Source: Heracleum sosnowskyi
Lineage: Eukaryota > Streptophyta > Magnoliopsida > Apiales > Apiaceae
Reading direction: 5' to 3'
Length of the DNA: 64,000 nt
Assembly (NCBI GenBank): GCA_030848705.1
Contig: CM061235.1
Span: forward strand, 134,857,228-134,921,227
The notes under the pieces: model-generated
Seen by the model: the letters and a program-made list of their open reading frames with translations, nothing else
The model's database searches: none
What the model was told of the DNA's origin: nothing
Position numbers and translations under genes: made by a program
Shown: in pieces, positions 59,274 through 64,000 of the stretch
Layout of the letters: each line of letters starts with the position of its first letter
How positions within the stretch are numbered: position 1 is the stretch's first letter

Positions 59274-59899
59274 GTTGCCCGACAATTGTCAGGGACCATT
59301 TTAATAACAATTCATTTCGTAGCCGTTTAATCAACATTCCAACGGTCAAAATTTAAAAAACAATTCTTCCACTCCGCGCTTATTTTCCGCCGATCAGTAT
59401 AGCTCCGCGCTTTTTTATCGCGGAACATGTAATTACCAAAATGCCCTTAAAATGTCTCTGCGTAAAATAACTGCGGAGCACCGGCAAACTGTACTACTTC
59501 CAATTTCGACCCGATTAATCAAATAATTTACAAACCCTAACAATCTGGTGCGATTTCAGACGCGATTTCTGCTGCGATTTCTGGCGATTGAAGCGACGAA
59601 GCCAACAACGAAGTCAACAATGGAGTATTATCAAGCGAGGTATGTCTCGTTACCAGTTTCTTATGCGATTTTAGGGTTGTTTTTGGTGTATTGTAAAATT
59701 GGATGTAATTCAAATGGTTGTATCGTAAAATTCGATGTAATTCGTTACCAGTTCTGTATGTTTGCGAGACATTTTAAGGGCATTTTGGTAATTACACGTT
59801 CCGCGATAAAAAAACGCGGACCCAACAGCTACGAACTGATAAATTATTGTTTAAATGATCCTGACAATCAATTGTCAGGGACGAAGATCCGTGTATCAT
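59258..59899. mobile_element. MULE-type foldback element with 9-bp TSD
   Basis: Element 59267-59890. Left arm GGGTCCCGTTGCCCGACAAT ... CGCGGAACATGTAATTACCA (to about 59450) is inverted at the right (59770-59890: GCATTTTGGTAATTACACGT, TTCCGCGATAAAAAAACGCG ... GACGAAGATCC), an imperfect TIR of more than 100 bp. Flanking nonamers ATGTATGAT and GTGTATCAT agree at 7 of 9 positions, as for Mutator-like elements. The middle has an exon-like start at 59621 (MEYYQAR) followed by GTATGT, perhaps a captured or residual first exon. No full transposase. Confidence 0.7.
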
Positions 59900-60618
59900 A
59901 TAAATGTGTGGGCCGAATGAATTAATAAATATGCATGCCAAAATTGCCATGCCAGCCATGAGCCAACTGCTCTTTGTCATAAGTAACCAACTGCTATCTC
60001 TCATCACTCATCAATCTTCTGATCAACTTTCCAACAACTTCTGCCTCCTCCGGTTGTTTATTAATTAAATATTGTCTGTGACTGTACCTCTCAGTGTATT
60101 CGTATGATAACAAAATTCCCTGGAAATTTTTTCAATTATTTTAATTTAAACTTATATACTCCTTAGTTTTTTTTTTTTTTTTGAAGTAAAACGTACTTAC
60201 TTGTATTCAACTTGAATAAAAAATCATTAAATCGGAAATAAAATTCGGAGCGGAATCAATCCACTCCCGAATGCCTGACATATATGTATGAATTAGAACA
60301 TATATTTTGTATGTTTATTTTAACAGATACTTGCTGGTTTTGTAAAGTCAATGATCAAGTCTTCGCTCACAGTTAGAGTATTGTGACTAGTGATATGTTT
60401 GTTGAAACATCTTTATTGTTAGGTAGTCTACCCATATAAATCGGTAATTTTGGCAGTTCCTTGTTTAAAACACCTAACCAACAATCTTCTAATTAACAAA
60501 GTATGGTTAGAACTTGGAAGCTATAACTAAACTTCATAAACTAATATCAAATAATCTAATTCAAGTGATCCACGGCTTAAATTGAGGAAATACGCAAAAA
60601 TCAATTCTAGTTCAAGTG
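59900..60618. other. AT-rich intergenic DNA
   Basis: No gene, transposon border or clear repeat recognised, apart from a 16-T run at 60167-60182. Confidence 0.4.
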
Positions 60619-60772
60619 TTCACGATTATGATCGAGAGTAGTTCAATGTTAGAGGCTTAGAGCTATCCATCACCAGTCGTCTAATTTGGATTCGATTCTC
60701 GCCTATATCAATATTTATTGAACGGATACTAATGAGCATCCTTAAATTTACTCAAAAAAAAAACATTCACGA
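60619..60772 (+). mobile_element. tRNA-derived SINE with TTCACGA target duplication
   Basis: The body (60626-60765) has an A box-like TAGTTCAATGTTAGAGG (about 60639), a B box-like GGATTCGATTCTC (about 60697), a short tRNA-unrelated part, and an A-rich tail (CTCAAAAAAAAAACA). TTCACGA occurs directly before (60619-60625) and after (60766-60772) it. At about 140 bp it is a compact plant SINE. Confidence 0.75.
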
Positions 60773-61330
60773 CGACTTAAATCAAAAAAAATACGTAAAA
60801 TTCATTTTCGAAAAATATTAAATACTCGTATATATTATACACTATTCGAACTCGAACTTAAGAAAGAATATTCAATTTAGATTTTAATTGGTTAATTTTG
60901 ATTTGTAAAATTTTAGATATAAATATAATTTTAGGTGAGAGAGTTGATATAAAATCTCATAAAATAACGTAGAATCTTATTGATTTAAACACAATATCTG
61001 ACGATTATATAAAATTAAATAGGACCGGCTGGATATTAAAAAATCCTAGATATCACTAAGTTGTTGAATATCAAGTTTCAAAGAATAAAATTTTTGACTG
61101 AAAAACATTAATTTTAGACTACACTTTTTTTTGTCATGAATTTTAGACTACACTTTAAAATCCCAATCGAATTAGAAAACTTCATAAAATTTGCATTTAC
61201 TTATAATATTGTAACAAATTGTTTAAAATCTAAATTGAATATATCTTAACATAATTAAAAAAAATCTTTAAAATCCTATTTAAATACCATTGAATTTGTG
61301 TTTAAATATCTTGCTGCCGGTGGGACCTTG
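60773..61330. other. AT-rich upstream region of the carboxylesterase gene
   Basis: Nothing specific recognised. A 14-bp repeat (GAATTTTAGACTAC at about 61103 region and 61139) is visible. Confidence 0.35.
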
Positions 61331-61339
61331 TATATATAT
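61331..61339 (+). promoter_or_regulatory. TATA box of the carboxylesterase gene
   Basis: TATATATAT lies about 100 bp before the ATG at 61435, which would give a leader of about 70 nt. Confidence 0.5.
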
Positions 61340-61434
61340 GACAAACCTTTCCTTAGCTACATACTATCATTTTACACTCCTATTCTTAGTCCTCTCCAAC
61401 CACAAATTTATCTCCTACATTGCCAACTCTAAAA

Positions 61435-63436
61435 ATGGCACCAAAACCACTCCCATACAAAACCCGTTTCACCATATGGATGATCACCACCCTCAACGAC
61501 GCCGCTATCCGCCGCGACGGCAGCACCAACCGCCGTTTTCTCGACTTCATCAACATTAAAACCCCCGCCAACCCCACCCCTGTAAAAAACGTAAAAACCT
61601 ACGACATTAACGTAGACCCGTCACGTAATGTTTGGTTCCGTGTCTTCGAACCTGTCCAAGAAAGCAAAGACACTCAACTCCCCGTTATCGTGTTTTATCA
61701 TGGAGGTGGGTTTACTATACTAAGTCCTGATAGCATGAGTTATGATGTTGTTTGTCGAAAATTTGCGAGGAAAGTAGGGGCTGTAGTTGTGTCGGTTAAT
61801 TATAGGTTGAGCCCGGAACATTGTTATCCGGCTCAGTTTGAAGATGGGTTTGATGTGTTGAAGTTTCTTGATGCTGATCGGAAAGTGTTGCCGGAATGTG
61901 CTAATTTAAAGTGGTGTTTTCTTGCTGGAGATAGTGCTGGAGGGAACTTGGCTCATCATGTTGCGAAAAAAGCTTGTGAGGCTAATCTTAGTCAACTTAA
62001 GGTATGGACTCTTTTTAATTCTTGAGTCAACATTTTACCTATTTTTTTTCCAATTATATTTGATCGCATATTTTTTTTCCAATTATATTATCTCGCATAA
62101 AATTTAATTAAATAATTAGATTTGGATTTTATTCATTATTATTTTGGATGCTTCTTTTTAAAAGTTTAATTTATCAAAAGAGATGAGCAATTTTTGTATG
62201 AATTTGTTACATGCTTATTGGATGCGATATTTTGTTTCTGTGGAATTGTAAATTTTTGGCCAAGTTCATATGATAAGGGGCAGGATCGGCTCAACATATA
62301 TGTCTGGTGCTAAATTTAAATTTGGGTCCTTATTAAGTGTTACTTGTGAACTGGGCTTGATATAGAGATATATTTGATTAAATAGAGATATCAAATATAT
62401 AATGTACTTATGATAATCACAATTCGAGAAACAAAGGAAGTCATAAAACAATAATGAGAATTTGATTTCTTGAATTTATACTCGTGTTTCATCATTTTTT
62501 TTCACTAAATTACTTTACATCTATTTTTCTGCTGATACATAGTAGATAATATCATGAACTTATATAAAATAGGGGACCTGAAAATTTTGAGCCCTGTGCA
62601 GTTGGGCTGACTGCACAGGTTAATCACCGGACCTATCCAGAAATAAATCTTCGGGTGACATGAGTGTATAATTTTGGGGAGATACCCATATAGTTTTTAA
62701 TTTTTTGAGGTCACTTTCAGACATTTTTAAAATTTTAAATAATGAAAAAATGTCATATTTTATTTTAGGGGAACATGTGTTTCTCGGTGTCTTATTAGAT
62801 GAGCCCTCTATGATCATTATTCTATTTTTTTTGTTACAAAAAATATCAATTTTGAAAGTTGTATGAAAATCAAAGAATCTTGTTATTACAATGATCAAGT
62901 AGGCATCTAAATGCTTAGCCAAAGAAAAAAGAAAGTAGGCATCTACATGTTTTTTTGCTAAATCTGAATGTTTCTAAGTTGATCTTTAGTTTGTCAATGA
63001 CTCTGCTACGGTTGCAATGTAGGTGATTGGAGTAGTGGCAATACAACCATTTTTCGGAGGCCAAGAACGGACTGAGAGTGAGAAGATGAAAAATCAGATT
63101 TTCATTTCAACAAAACGAACAGATTGGGCTTGGAAAGCTTTCATGCCTAATGGGGACCGTGACCACGAGGTGATCAACGTTAGCGGTCCAAATGCAGCTG
63201 ATATTACCAGAATAAAGGATTTCCCAGCAACTCTAGTGTTTGTGGGAGATTTGGATATTTTACAAGATAGGCAGCGGGCGTATTATGAATGGCTCAAGAA
63301 GTCTGGGAAAGAAGCTTACTTGGTGGAATACCCAAATATGATTCATGCTTTTTATGTGTTTCCTGAATTTCCAGAATCTGCAATGCTAATTACTCAAGTT
63401 AAAGATTTTGTTCAGAAGCAGATACAAAAGCATTGA
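61435..63436 (+). CDS. class-I carboxylesterase (CXE18-like, GID1-type alpha/beta hydrolase)
   Basis: Two exons, 61435-62001 and 63023-63436, with a phase-0 GT-AG intron (CTTAAG|gtatgg ... atgtag|GTGATT), give 326 aa, the normal length for plant CXE proteins. The start MAPKPLPYKTRF matches the family N-terminus. Motifs: oxyanion hole HGGGF at 89-93, NYRLSPEHCYPAQFEDG (122-138), nucleophile elbow GDSAGG with Ser167, FFGGQERTESE (199-209), catalytic Asp in DLDILQDRQ (Asp268 aligns with the GFDPL aspartate) and His298 in NMIHAFYVFPE. The full triad supports active hydrolase function, unlike the GID1 gibberellin receptors of the same superfamily, in which the histidine is replaced. It is probably cytosolic, as no signal peptide is seen. 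The substrate is unknown; relatives hydrolyse short-chain esters or strigolactone and volatile esters. The closest Arabidopsis protein is probably CXE18 (At5g23530). The 1-kb intron contains no recognised element. Confidence 0.93.
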
Positions 63437-64000
63437 TACCAGTACTTAAGAAGCTTGATGACCAATGTGGTATTTTGTTGAATGTTTTATAGCTTATTAA
63501 TATATTTAACTAGGTATGAGAATACTTTCACAATGTACTATGATTCTCATCTCTACTATGCTGTACCATGCATTCTTAAATAGTAATATGAAAATTGAAA
63601 TGCAACCTTTACAGAACAAGTGTAGTGCAGAATGCATCTGGACCTCTAGCTGTGAGAGCCTTGTCCAATTATGTTATAGTTCTCATACGGGAGCCTTGTG
63701 AGTCTTGATGGTATGGTTCCCATTCAGGAGCCTTGTACATTGACAGTATGCGGAAAGTCTTAATGGTAAGGTCTCCATGCCAGAGCCTTGTGCAGTGATG
63801 GCATGGGGGAGCATTGTAAAAGATGGTTTGCGGGAGCCTTGTGCTGGTCACCGGTCAGCTGCTGGTGTATAACTAGATGATAAATGATAGCAGATGTAAT
63901 GAACGAATAATGCTCACAACTATGGTGAATCTTCTGTCTGTAGCGTTAGATCAAGTGTTCAAAGAAAATGCAAGAAGTTTGCTAGGGGAAATCAAAGAAC
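63437..64000 (+). repeat. 3' flank with degenerate GGAGCCTTGTG minisatellite
   Basis: From 63653 to 63845 the word GAGCCTTGT recurs with variants (GAGAGCCTTGTCC, GGGAGCCTTGTGAGT, AGGAGCCTTGTACA, CAGAGCCTTGTGCAG, GGGAGCATTGTAAA, GGGAGCCTTGTGCTG), about every 30-60 bp and often near TGATGGCATGG-like words. The last 150 bases hold nothing recognisable. Confidence 0.6.

Overview
This is a stretch of nuclear genome from a plant, most likely a eudicot. The evidence is AT-rich intergenic DNA, GT-AG introns, plant-specific gene families (phytocyanin, GID1-type carboxylesterase, TOUGH) and a typical plant set of transposons (Helitrons, Stowaway, hAT, Harbinger, MULE, copia, gypsy, LINE, SINE). The species cannot be fixed from the sequence alone. 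All exon boundaries below were built by eye from splice signals, reading phase and known family proteins.

Five genes look intact. On the minus strand a C3HC zinc-finger (NIPA/ZC3HC1-type) gene starts at 3255 and runs off the left edge. A small two-exon secreted cysteine-rich peptide gene is at 5834-6512 (minus). A two-exon early-nodulin-like phytocyanin is at 7325-7971 (plus). A 16-exon TOUGH (TGH/GPATCH1-type G-patch + SURP) gene fills 43201-56832 (plus, 998 aa). A two-exon class-I carboxylesterase (CXE18-like, 326 aa) is at 61435-63436 (plus).

Broken gene pieces lie at 8.5-11.5 kb: a DEAD-box helicase of the RH51/RH27 type, split by a hAT MITE, and an N6AMT1/HemK2-type methyltransferase that has lost its NPPY motif. 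A 5'-truncated LINE is at 4.5-5.5 kb.

The middle of the window (11.5-33.6 kb) is a nest of Helitrons. Five minus-strand elements lie head to tail and share junctions in which the CTAG 3' end of one runs straight into the 5' end of the next. Two further plus-strand Helitrons are nested inside them. Both have textbook A|TC...CTAG|T borders, and paralogous copies in the same window preserve their empty sites. One is 5.7 kb and carries a decayed RWP-RK-like gene fragment. The units also contain tRNA-like A/B-box segments at recurring places, large inverted arms, and a recurring block with an 89-codon frame. From 33.6 to 40 kb there is a gypsy-type LTR, a truncated Ty1/copia element on the minus strand, and a 2.3-kb solo LTR inserted in the copia integrase.

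Introns of TGH hold a small Helitron, two Stowaway MITEs, two copies of another MITE family, a foldback element and an 18-G run, yet the reading frame is intact. The right flank has a Harbinger-type MITE, an 88-bp tandem duplication, a MULE-type foldback with a 9-bp target duplication, and a compact SINE with target duplications.
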